Shown in pieces: positions 33,119 to 40,899 of a DNA stretch of 64,000 nt. Under the pieces are notes generated by a model. It worked only from the letters and a program-made list of their open reading frames with translations. It was not told the origin of the DNA and searched no databases. Numbering within the stretch: the first letter of the stretch is position 1; every line of letters begins with the position of its first letter. Source of the DNA: Oscillospiraceae bacterium (lineage in GTDB: Bacteria; Bacillota; Clostridia; Oscillospirales; Oscillospiraceae); contig CADBWQ010000009.1 in the NCBI GenBank assembly GCA_902798545.1, forward strand, positions 105,315 through 169,314, written 5' to 3'. A program made the position numbers and the translations under genes.

Positions 33119-34466
33119 GCTGCACCTCCACATACTTTGCGATGAATTCATCCGCTCTCCCGGCGCCGCCCTCTTCTTCCCTGTTCACCTGTTTGATAAT
33201 CTCTTCCATTCTTTCACAGCCGAAGAAGCTGCGCGCCTCCTGAATGCTTCCATAGAAGGCGAGTCGCCCGGTGCGGGCGGAATCCTTTGCCAGCACAATC
33301 ACATCGTCGAAGTATTCGATCACGCGATCCGGCGTGTGGGTAATGACAATGACGATCTTGCCGGTATCCGCCACGCTTCGCAGCTGCTGCATGAGTTCTC
33401 TGGCCATGACACCGTCGAGCCCGGAATCCGGCTCATCCAGGATGAACAGGGAAGGATTGGAGATGAGCTCCATGGCGATGGACAGCCGCTTCTTCTGTCC
33501 GCCGGAGAGCTTCTGAACCAGGCTGCTCTTCACAGGGGTGAGGCCGAAAATGTCCATAACCTCCTCCACCCGCTTTTTGCGCACCTCCGCCGGCACGTCT
33601 TTGGGCAAGCGAAGCTTTGCCGCATCCGCCAGCGTATAGTATACCGTATCCTTGTTCCGCATCAGTTCCTGTTGGGGGACAAAGCCCGTCTCATACTGCA
33701 TGCGCTTATATTGGGTATACATGTTGCTGCCGTTGAGGATCACCTCGGCATTCGCCTTTTCATAGCCGTTGACGGCGTTGACAAATGTTGTTTTTCCTGC
33801 GCCGGATCCACCCAGCAGCAGCACCATATGCCCCTGTGGAATATACATGTGGATGTCCCAAAGGAGGATTCTCTTCTGGAAGAATTCTTTTACGCTCCGC
33901 TCCCTCAGGTTTACAGTGAGGCCCGTATCCATCACGGCGGCAGTGCCGGTGGAAGCCATTGCTTCCATCTCTCTGCGCATATCTTCTACCTTCCAGGCTG
34001 GCTGGTATTCCTTTTTCCAGCCCCAGAGCAGCGCCGGGATCCAGCTTGTATAGGCTGACGCCCAAAGCCACATCCAGCGCCTCCTCACACCGTAGACCTC
34101 AATGAGACCACCGTAGATCTGTAGTTCGTAAAGGAAGGCAATGAGCCTCAGTGTCAGGATAAGGACCAGGCAGATATAAAAACCCGTGCTGTTATCAATA
34201 ACCAGATAACTTAGGGCGTTGAGGACCAGACATCCGAAATTTGCCAGACTGGCCACGCGGCCTTCCGGCTCACGGCCGGCACAGCGTGACAGCTGATACA
34301 CTTTCGCGCAGGGGATCAGCGCCCACCAGCCTCTGAGGTCCGACTTCTCAAGGATTCTCCATAGTCCTGCCATATAGAGCAGGTTCACTGCAGCTATAAA
34401 CAGACCGGGTCCCCCCAGAAAACTGTCGCGTAAGATATAGAGCAGCTCCATCCAGGTAATGCCCAT
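33111..34466 (-). CDS. ABC transporter ATPase with N-terminal membrane domain
   Basis: About 451 residues. The first about 160 are hydrophobic with four or five helices and a WWALIPCAKVYQLSRCAG segment like that of DUF5684-type membrane domains. A linker leads to an ATPase with GGSGAGKTTF (Walker A), Q-loop FVPQQELM, signature LSGGQKKRLSIAMEL and LFILDEPDSGLDG (Walker B). Wording is closest to the White/ABCG group, in which ATPase usually precedes the permease in one chain; here the permease is a separate, overlapping gene. CCGGAGGTAATT sets the start at 34466. Confidence 0.88.
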   Translation of the reverse strand: MGITWMELLYILRDSFLGGPGLFIAAVNLLYMAGLWRILEKSDLRGWWALIPCAKVYQLSRCAGREPEGRVASLANFGCLVLNALSYLVIDNSTGFYICLVLILTLRLIAFLYELQIYGGLIEVYGVRRRWMWLWASAYTSWIPALLWGWKKEYQPAWKVEDMRREMEAMASTGTAAVMDTGLTVNLRERSVKEFFQKRILLWDIHMYIPQGHMVLLLGGSGAGKTTFVNAVNGYEKANAEVILNGSNMYTQYKRMQYETGFVPQQELMRNKDTVYYTLADAAKLRLPKDVPAEVRKKRVEEVMDIFGLTPVKSSLVQKLSGGQKKRLSIAMELISNPSLFILDEPDSGLDGVMARELMQQLRSVADTGKIVIVITHTPDRVIEYFDDVIVLAKDSARTGRLAFYGSIQEARSFFGCERMEEIIKQVNREEEGGAGRADEFIAKYVEVQHA

Positions 34467-34585
34467 AATTACCTCCGGTTTCACAAATATGCTAGATGTT
34501 TTTATTTTACCTTTGTTCTGTCATAAATGCAATAATTGCAATAATCACCTGGCAGATATAATATCTGACAAGTGTTAATTAACCC

Positions 34586-34614
34586 TTGCAGAATCACATG
34601 CTGTGTAGTATAAT
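34586..34614 (+). promoter_or_regulatory. Sigma-A promoter of fucO
   Basis: TTGCAG (34586-34591) and TATAAT (34609-34614) with a 17-base spacer, ending 43 bases before the ATG. A palindrome GTTAATTAAC (34574-34583) lies just upstream. Confidence 0.65.
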
Positions 34615-34657
34615 GCGTACGTTTGAGATTTAATTAACGAAAGGAAGACTGTCTTTT

Positions 34658-35806
34658 ATGGCAAATCGTATTGTACTGAATCCTGTTTCTTATCATGGTA
34701 CCGGCGCCGTCAGGGAAATCGGCGGGGAGTTGAGCCGTCGCGGCTATAAGCGCGCTTTTATTGCCTCCGGCCGTCACGTGGTCAAGTCCGGTGAGATCAA
34801 AAAAATCACTGATGTCCTTGACGAAATCGGTGTCGCCCATACTTTCTACACCGACATCAAGCCCAATCCCACCATTGAGAATGTCCAGAACGGCGTCAAA
34901 GCCTTCCGCGAATTCAATGCAGACTGCATCATCGCCGTCGGCGGCGGTTCTGTCATGGACACCTCCAAGGCCATCGGCATCATTATCAACAACCCGGAGT
35001 TCGCAGATGTCCGCTCTCTGGAAGGCGTCGCCCCTACCAAGAAGCATGCTGTCTTCACCATTGCTGTTCCCACCACCGCCGGCACAGCTGCTGAGGTCAC
35101 CATCAACTACGTCATCACCGACGTGGAGAAGAAGCGCAAGTTCGTTTGCGTCGATGTCAACGATATTCCTGAAGTCGCTGTTGTGGATCCAGAGATGATG
35201 TACTCCATGCCGAAGCCTTTGACCGCCGCCACCGGCATGGATGCTCTGACCCATGCCATTGAAGGCTATATCACAAAGGGACACTGCACCATCTCCGATA
35301 TGTTCCATCTGGAAGCCATCCACCTGATTGCGAAGAACCTGCGCAGCGCCGTTGAGAACGATGAAGCCGGCCGCGAAGGCATGGCTCTCGGTCAGTACAT
35401 TGCCGGTATGGGCTTCTCCAATGTCGGTCTCGGTATTGTCCACAGCATGGCGCACGGTCTTTCCGCTCTGTATGACACCCCGCACGGTGTCGCATGCGCA
35501 ATTTTGCTGCCTCTCGGGCTGGAATACAACAAGCCTGTCGCCGGCGAGCGCTACCGCGCCATCGGACGTGCCATGGAAGTCCCATACATTGACAGCATGA
35601 ATGATGAAGACGCCGCCAATGCCACCATCGCTGCCGTGAAGAAGCTGGGGGCGGATGTCGGTATCCCCGCCGATCTCAAGGAGATCGTGAAGGAAGAAGA
35701 TGTGCAGTTCCTGGCAGAGAGCGCTTTTGCCGATGCCTGCTGCCCAGGCAACCCCCGCGACACCTCCGTCGAAGAAATTGTCGGTCTGTATCACAGCCTC
35801 ATGTGA
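34658..35806 (+). CDS. fucO: Lactaldehyde reductase / iron-containing alcohol dehydrogenase
   Basis: Interconverts L-lactaldehyde and L-1,2-propanediol with NAD(H), using Fe2+. The 382-residue protein follows E. coli FucO as I know it: IAVGGGSVMDTSKAIGIII, NNPEFADVRSLEGVAPT, AVPTTAGTAAEVTINYVITD, ATGMDALTHAIEGYIT, and metal-binding HSMAHGLSALYDTPHGV. No fucose or rhamnose catabolic genes are adjacent, so it may act on lactaldehyde made elsewhere or serve as a general alcohol dehydrogenase. GAAAGGAAGA precedes the ATG; it is monocistronic. Confidence 0.9.
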   Translation: MANRIVLNPVSYHGTGAVREIGGELSRRGYKRAFIASGRHVVKSGEIKKITDVLDEIGVAHTFYTDIKPNPTIENVQNGVKAFREFNADCIIAVGGGSVMDTSKAIGIIINNPEFADVRSLEGVAPTKKHAVFTIAVPTTAGTAAEVTINYVITDVEKKRKFVCVDVNDIPEVAVVDPEMMYSMPKPLTAATGMDALTHAIEGYITKGHCTISDMFHLEAIHLIAKNLRSAVENDEAGREGMALGQYIAGMGFSNVGLGIVHSMAHGLSALYDTPHGVACAILLPLGLEYNKPVAGERYRAIGRAMEVPYIDSMNDEDAANATIAAVKKLGADVGIPADLKEIVKEEDVQFLAESAFADACCPGNPRDTSVEEIVGLYHSLM

Positions 35807-35863
35807 TTCTCCTGCGCGCTCCGTCAAATACAGCACCGAAACATCAGTTCAATCTTATGAATG

Positions 35864-35900
35864 CCGCCGGCTCTTGTCCAGAGCCGGCGGTGCTGATTTT
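35864..35900 (+). terminator. Terminator after fucO
   Basis: CCGCCGGCTCT and its exact complement enclose TGTCC, followed by TGCTGATTTT; it lies between convergent genes. Confidence 0.75.
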
Positions 35901-35917
35901 GAACGGACTTTGTATTC

Positions 35918-36877
35918 TTACAGGTGCTCTTCAATCAGCGCCAGATCACCGTAGAGGATTGAGTCGTCACCCAGCGCTGCGGTTTTGAGCTCCACCGTGG
36001 GGCGGATGGCCGTCATGCAGTATCGGTCCACCTCCGCGAGGATCTTCTTCAGGAAGACGTCCCCCAGTGCTTCAATGACACCGCCGCCGTAGAGAATCAG
36101 GTCCGGACTGAAGGTATTGATCATGTTTCCGGTGGCAATCGCCAGATAGTGACACGCACGGTCAACGGCTTCTTCTGCCACCGCATCTCCGGCGGCCAGT
36201 GCCCTTTTCAGCTTCTTGCTGCGAAAGACACCGTCTGCAACTGCCTCTGCCATCAGCGTCTCTCTCCCGCGGGATACCTGTTGGCGGATATACGCGCTCA
36301 TGCCCTGCTTGCTGGAAAAGGTCTCCAGGCATCCGCGCTGGCCGCAGTTGCACAGTGGCCCCTCCGGGTCGAGGATCATATGGCCGTATTCTGCCGCCTT
36401 GAATTGATGACCCGTATACAGTTCCCCATTGAGGATCAGACCGCCGCCCATACCGGTTCCGACGAAGAATCCGACAATGTTTTTATAGCCCTGTCCCGCG
36501 CCGTATTTATACTCGCCCAAAACGCCCAGGTTGACATCGTTGCCCACAAAGAAGGGAATTCCGAAGTACTTTTCCATGGCACCTTTCATGTCATAATTCC
36601 GCATCGGGAGATTCGGCGTGAACAGCACAACACCGGTATCCTGGTCAATGACGCCGGGCGCACAGGAGGCAATGGCCCGGATCTCTTTCTTGTCTATGCC
36701 GGACTCCTTGATCATCTCCTCCACCACGCTGATGATAACTTTCTCAATATCACTCTGCTGGTTTTCACCTGATTTGGAACGCTTCTTCAGGCGATGGACG
36801 ATCTCTTTCTTTTCATTGAAAATGGCGCCGAGAACCTTGGTCCCGCCAACATCCAGGCAGATGCTGTATTCCTTCAT
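35918..36877 (-). CDS. ROK family sugar kinase (glucokinase-like)
   Basis: Phosphorylates glucose or an amino sugar. The 319-residue protein has ICLDVGGTKVLGAIF (phosphate loop), FFVGNDVNLGVLGEY, GFFVGTGMGGGLILNGELY, and the ROK zinc motif CNCGQRGCLETFSS preceded by EYGHMILDPEG, whose His is the fourth zinc ligand. It lies 59 bases downstream of the polyphosphate kinase gene on the same strand, so a shared transcript with ppk1 and the PPK2 gene is possible. ATP versus polyphosphate as donor cannot be judged from sequence. Confidence 0.88.
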   Translation of the reverse strand: MKEYSICLDVGGTKVLGAIFNEKKEIVHRLKKRSKSGENQQSDIEKVIISVVEEMIKESGIDKKEIRAIASCAPGVIDQDTGVVLFTPNLPMRNYDMKGAMEKYFGIPFFVGNDVNLGVLGEYKYGAGQGYKNIVGFFVGTGMGGGLILNGELYTGHQFKAAEYGHMILDPEGPLCNCGQRGCLETFSSKQGMSAYIRQQVSRGRETLMAEAVADGVFRSKKLKRALAAGDAVAEEAVDRACHYLAIATGNMINTFSPDLILYGGGVIEALGDVFLKKILAEVDRYCMTAIRPTVELKTAALGDDSILYGDLALIEEHL

Positions 36878-36935
36878 ATTCTGTTTCCCCTTCCGATGGT
36901 CTGTATAATCTCTCTGTCCGCGTTCAGATCTTCGC

Positions 36936-39131
36936 TCAGATGAAGAGCTTTTTGAAGCGCTCCCAGACGGATTCCGGTTTTTTCACCGTTTCCGGAACAG
37001 AAATACCGGCGTCAGCTGCAGCGGTTGTCTTTGGACCTTCTGTTGTTCCGCTTGCAGGTTCAGAATCCTCGCTCTTCAGAGAAACTCTCCGCCTGCTGAA
37101 GTACTGATACAGTCTCTCCTGGGAGGAGGTCCCTGCTCCGTCCGGTTCACGGAGATAACTGCCGTCTGCCTGCATGGTCCTCGATTTTTCCCGATCGTCC
37201 CTCAGGGCATTCAGGATCTCATGGATCTGTTCTCTCGTATCAGGCGTCCGGATCTCGACGAAAGCCTCCACACGGCGCTCCAGGTTCCGGTTCAGGAGAT
37301 CGCCGGAACCGATAAACAGCTTTTCATCCGCTCCCTCTCCGAAACAATAGATTCGAGAGTGTTCCAACCAGCGGCCTACCACTCCTTTGACCGTGATGTT
37401 CTCTGTCTTTCCCGGCACACCCGGCCGGAGGCAGCAGATACCCCGGATAAAGAGTTCTACCTTGACCCCGGCCTGCGAGCACTCAACCAGTTTCTCCATG
37501 ATCTCGAGATTGTTCATGGCGTTACACTTGATACTGACACGGCCGTTTTCGCCCTTCCCAATCTCGCGATCCAGATACTCGATCACTCTGCTCTTAAAAC
37601 TGCGCGGAGCAACCCAGAGTCTGTGCGCCTCCGGCGGCAGTTCCCCCTGCTCCAGGGCCAGGAATGTAGCTTCCGCATCCTTTCCGGCTTCTGGGTCTGA
37701 GGTAATAAGGGAGAGATCTGTATACTGTTCACCAGTGATCTCGTTGTAGTTTCCGGTCCCCACCTGAGTGATGGTGGAGATGTTTCCGGCATGCTGACGG
37801 GTGATGAGGCACAGTTTGGAGTGCACCTTATGTTCCGGCAGCCCGTAGATAATGCGGCAGCCGGCATCCTCAAGCATCTCGGAGTAATCGATATTGTTTT
37901 GTTCATCAAATCGTGCCCGCAGCTCCAGGAGGCAGAGAACATCCTTTCCCCGATCTGCGGCATAGGCAAGTGCAGCAGCGATCTTGCTGCTGGCGGACAT
38001 GCGGTAAAGGGTGATTTTGATTGAAAGGACTTCCGGGTCATCTGCCGCTTCGTAGATCAGGTCAACAAAGGGCATCATGCTCTGGAATGGGAAGCTCATC
38101 AGCAGATCGTGCTTTTCTATATAAGAGAAGTACTCCCCCTTCTTCAGTCCGATTTCTCTGGCAGGCTTTCTATCCTCATAGCGGAAATTTTCATGGGCTC
38201 CAATGCAGGAGCGGAACGAGAGATCAAACGGAATAGACACCATAAACACTCTCTGTTCAGACACATGGAGCTTTTTTACCAGCATCGCCTTTGCGGGATC
38301 AGTCAGCTTGCCATAGATCTGGGCTCGGACCGGGGTCTCGCGCTTGCGTTTGGACAACATGTTGGAGGTCTTCTCTCTCAGGTCTTCCTTACCGGCCATT
38401 TGGGAGAGAAAGACGTCCGCGTTTCGCGTCACTTTGACGACCGCCGACTGCAGGATGTTTTCCTTCTTCAGCAGCAGCGGCAGAAAGCGCCGCACCAGCT
38501 GATCGGTCAGAACGATCTTCTGGATCCCGTCAATCTCAAAGCTGAGATACGCCGGAACCCGGTGCATGGGGATGATGGCCAGCTTCTGAATCACGCTCTT
38601 TCCAAGGAACGCCACAACATAACTCTCCTCACCCCAGAAGAACGGCATTGCCTGATCCGGGTCAATGACCTTCGGAAACAGCAGATTCTTAATATCGCCG
38701 AAGAGTTTTTTTGCCATGAGTTCGTCGACCTTGCCGATCTTATTGAAGTTCAGCACTTCGACACCGCTCCGCTTCAGTTCAGAGCGAATCGCTTTCCAGA
38801 CGCTCTCTGCAAGGCTCTGTTGCTCTCTGGTGATTCGCAGCACCTCCTGAATGGTCTCTTCCGCCAGCATCCCGGAGACGGGGTCCCGCTTATCCGGAGT
38901 CAACAGTGTTCTGTGTGTCAGAATACCGATACGGACACGGTAGAACTCTTCGAGATTGGACTGATAGATCATCAGGAACTTCAGCCGCTCGAGCAGCGGC
39001 ACACTGGTGTCTGCCGCCTCCAGAAGCACGCGCTCGTTGAAGCTCAGCCAGCTGAGCTCGCGGTTGATATAAAGGCTTTCTTCCTTTGGTTCCTTCGCAG
39101 GAAGGTCCGCTGTTTTCTCTTTGGACGGCAT
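36936..39131 (-). CDS. ppk1: Polyphosphate kinase 1
   Basis: Makes polyphosphate from ATP and runs the reverse reaction. The 731-residue protein starts with YINRELSWLSFNERVL and has the N, head and two phospholipase D-like domains: YGLPEHKVHSKLCLITRQ carries the autophosphorylated His, GTGNYNEITGEQYTDLSL follows it, and RWLEHSRIYCFGEGADEK carries the second catalytic His. A Glu/Pro/Thr-rich C-terminal tail of about 50 residues (including SGTTEGPKTTAAADAG) is an extension. It is 38 bases downstream of the PPK2 gene on the same strand. Confidence 0.95.
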   Translation of the reverse strand: MPSKEKTADLPAKEPKEESLYINRELSWLSFNERVLLEAADTSVPLLERLKFLMIYQSNLEEFYRVRIGILTHRTLLTPDKRDPVSGMLAEETIQEVLRITREQQSLAESVWKAIRSELKRSGVEVLNFNKIGKVDELMAKKLFGDIKNLLFPKVIDPDQAMPFFWGEESYVVAFLGKSVIQKLAIIPMHRVPAYLSFEIDGIQKIVLTDQLVRRFLPLLLKKENILQSAVVKVTRNADVFLSQMAGKEDLREKTSNMLSKRKRETPVRAQIYGKLTDPAKAMLVKKLHVSEQRVFMVSIPFDLSFRSCIGAHENFRYEDRKPAREIGLKKGEYFSYIEKHDLLMSFPFQSMMPFVDLIYEAADDPEVLSIKITLYRMSASSKIAAALAYAADRGKDVLCLLELRARFDEQNNIDYSEMLEDAGCRIIYGLPEHKVHSKLCLITRQHAGNISTITQVGTGNYNEITGEQYTDLSLITSDPEAGKDAEATFLALEQGELPPEAHRLWVAPRSFKSRVIEYLDREIGKGENGRVSIKCNAMNNLEIMEKLVECSQAGVKVELFIRGICCLRPGVPGKTENITVKGVVGRWLEHSRIYCFGEGADEKLFIGSGDLLNRNLERRVEAFVEIRTPDTREQIHEILNALRDDREKSRTMQADGSYLREPDGAGTSSQERLYQYFSRRRVSLKSEDSEPASGTTEGPKTTAAADAGISVPETVKKPESVWERFKKLFI

Positions 39132-39169
39132 GTTTCTCTCTTCCTTCTCTCAGGCTGCTCTCCCGCCTG

Positions 39170-40645
39170 TCAGATTGATTCCCCGCAGGCTTTCTCCAAT
39201 GCCTTGATCACGATCTTCAGGGTCTTGATACGGGCATATTTCTTGTCGTTGGATTCGATGATATACCATGGGGCATTCTCTGTGCTGGTTTTCTCAAGCA
39301 TCTCGTTGATCGCCTCTTCATACTGTGGCCACTTCTCACGATTGCGCCAGTCTTCCTCAGTAAGCTTCCACTGCTTTTCCGGGGTGTTCTGACGGTCGGT
39401 AAAGCGCTGGAGCTGGGTATCCTGGTCGATGTGGATCCAGAACTTGATCACCACGGCGCCCCAGTCAGTCAGCTGCCGCTCAAACTCATTCATTTCATTA
39501 TAGGCGCGTTTCCAGTCGTCCTCAGTGCAGAAGCCCTCCAGCCGCTCTACCATCACACGACCATACCATGTGCGGTCGAAAATGCACACATGGCCGCTTC
39601 TCGGGAGTCTCGTCCAGAAGCGCCAGAGGTACTGCCGGTTAAGTTCATGCGGCTCCGGTGACGCGATGGGCATCACATCAAATCCGCGGGGATCCAGCGG
39701 TCGCGCAATACGGCGGATATTGCCGCCCTTTCCTGCAGCATCCCAGCCTTCATAGCAGAGAATAACCGGAATCTTCTTACGATAGATCGTGTTGTGCAGC
39801 TCACCAAGCCGCTTCTGCAGCTTCTTGAGTTCCTTCTTATACTCTTCGTCATCCAGTGCGGGCGTAAGGTCAACCTCAGAGAGTTTCTGCATCTTGATAA
39901 GCGGGAACTTTTCATTGAAGGGCTTCCCGACATACCTGCCCTCTTCCAGGCCCTTGTCGATCATGTTGACCAGCAGCTTCAGCGCATCCCTGGCGGCAAC
40001 TCTCTTCTTGTCTCCGTCCATCACATGCCATTTCACAGTCTTGTCAGTCTGATCCATGAACTCGTCATAGGTCTCCCGGAAGAGCTTATACTCCTGGTGC
40101 TGCCAGAGATCATCCTCCGTCACGCGCCATTCAGTCTCATAGTTCTCTCTCAGGGCGTTGAGACGCTTGCGCTGTTCATCCTGATCGATATGCAGGAATA
40201 ACTTCAAAATCAGATACCCGCCGTCGCGCAGCTGCCGCTCAAATTCGTTAACGGAACGGATGCGTTCTTTGTACTGTTTCTTGGTGATGTCGCGGCGGAG
40301 GTACTTGCGAACAGCCCCCTCCATCCAACCGGAGTCGTAGAACATGATCTTTCCGTTTTCCGGAATTGCCTTGGCGTACTGATACAGGAACGGATAGCGC
40401 TCCTCCCGTTCCGGAAGCACCACCGGCGAAACAACATTATAAAACCGCGGGTCGATCTCGCTGATCAGTTCATTGATCAGGCTGCCTTTTCCTGCCGCAG
40501 CCCAGCCTTCCACCAGAACGATGATCGGGAGATTTTTGTCGCGGACCAGCTGCTGTTGGGCAAGAAGTCTTTCTCTCAGTGTCTTGATTTCTTCTTTCAG
40601 TTTATTACTGTCCTCATCCCTGGATCCTTTGAATTCTTTTAACAT
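39170..40645 (-). CDS. pap: Two-domain PPK2: polyphosphate:AMP phosphotransferase
   Basis: Transfers phosphate from polyphosphate to AMP to give ADP. About 491 residues with two PPK2 domains: the first with VEGWAAAGKGSLINELI, the second with YEGWDAAGKGGNIRRIA, ARPLDPRGFDV and CIFDRTWYGRVMVERLEGF. Two fused domains are the mark of class II PPK2 (Pap). In that class the C-terminal domain is usually the active one. CAGGAGGCAGATTCCGT sets the start at 40645. It is the first gene ahead of ppk1, and together they can store and retrieve energy as polyphosphate. Confidence 0.92.
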   Translation of the reverse strand: MLKEFKGSRDEDSNKLKEEIKTLRERLLAQQQLVRDKNLPIIVLVEGWAAAGKGSLINELISEIDPRFYNVVSPVVLPEREERYPFLYQYAKAIPENGKIMFYDSGWMEGAVRKYLRRDITKKQYKERIRSVNEFERQLRDGGYLILKLFLHIDQDEQRKRLNALRENYETEWRVTEDDLWQHQEYKLFRETYDEFMDQTDKTVKWHVMDGDKKRVAARDALKLLVNMIDKGLEEGRYVGKPFNEKFPLIKMQKLSEVDLTPALDDEEYKKELKKLQKRLGELHNTIYRKKIPVILCYEGWDAAGKGGNIRRIARPLDPRGFDVMPIASPEPHELNRQYLWRFWTRLPRSGHVCIFDRTWYGRVMVERLEGFCTEDDWKRAYNEMNEFERQLTDWGAVVIKFWIHIDQDTQLQRFTDRQNTPEKQWKLTEEDWRNREKWPQYEEAINEMLEKTSTENAPWYIIESNDKKYARIKTLKIVIKALEKACGESI

Positions 40646-40899
40646 ACGGAATCTGCCTCCTGTAGTAGTATTTTTGTTTAAGGCGATTTCTATTTTACGG
40701 CAGGAACGGTTTGAAGTCAATGCCATGCCATTTGAAAACAGACATTTTCCATGTCAGCGCCATGCAAAGGAGGCCTTTTCGTTTCAAAATCTCATTAGTT
40801 TTCCTTAACATCTCTCTTGCGTCAGGGAGAACCTTGCGATATAATGAAGAGCTACATTCAATCCCGTATTTGATTGCATAAAGAGGTGTACGGCTAATC

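Noticed and set aside
34574-34583. GTTAATTAAC palindrome upstream of fucO as a Rex redox-sensor site
   Set aside because: The Rex consensus needs a TTGTTAA-N4-TTAACAA layout; the spacer and outer bases are missing.
34634-35836. 400-codon minus-strand frame opposite fucO
   Set aside because: Shadow of a well-conserved dehydrogenase gene with its own promoter and ribosome site.
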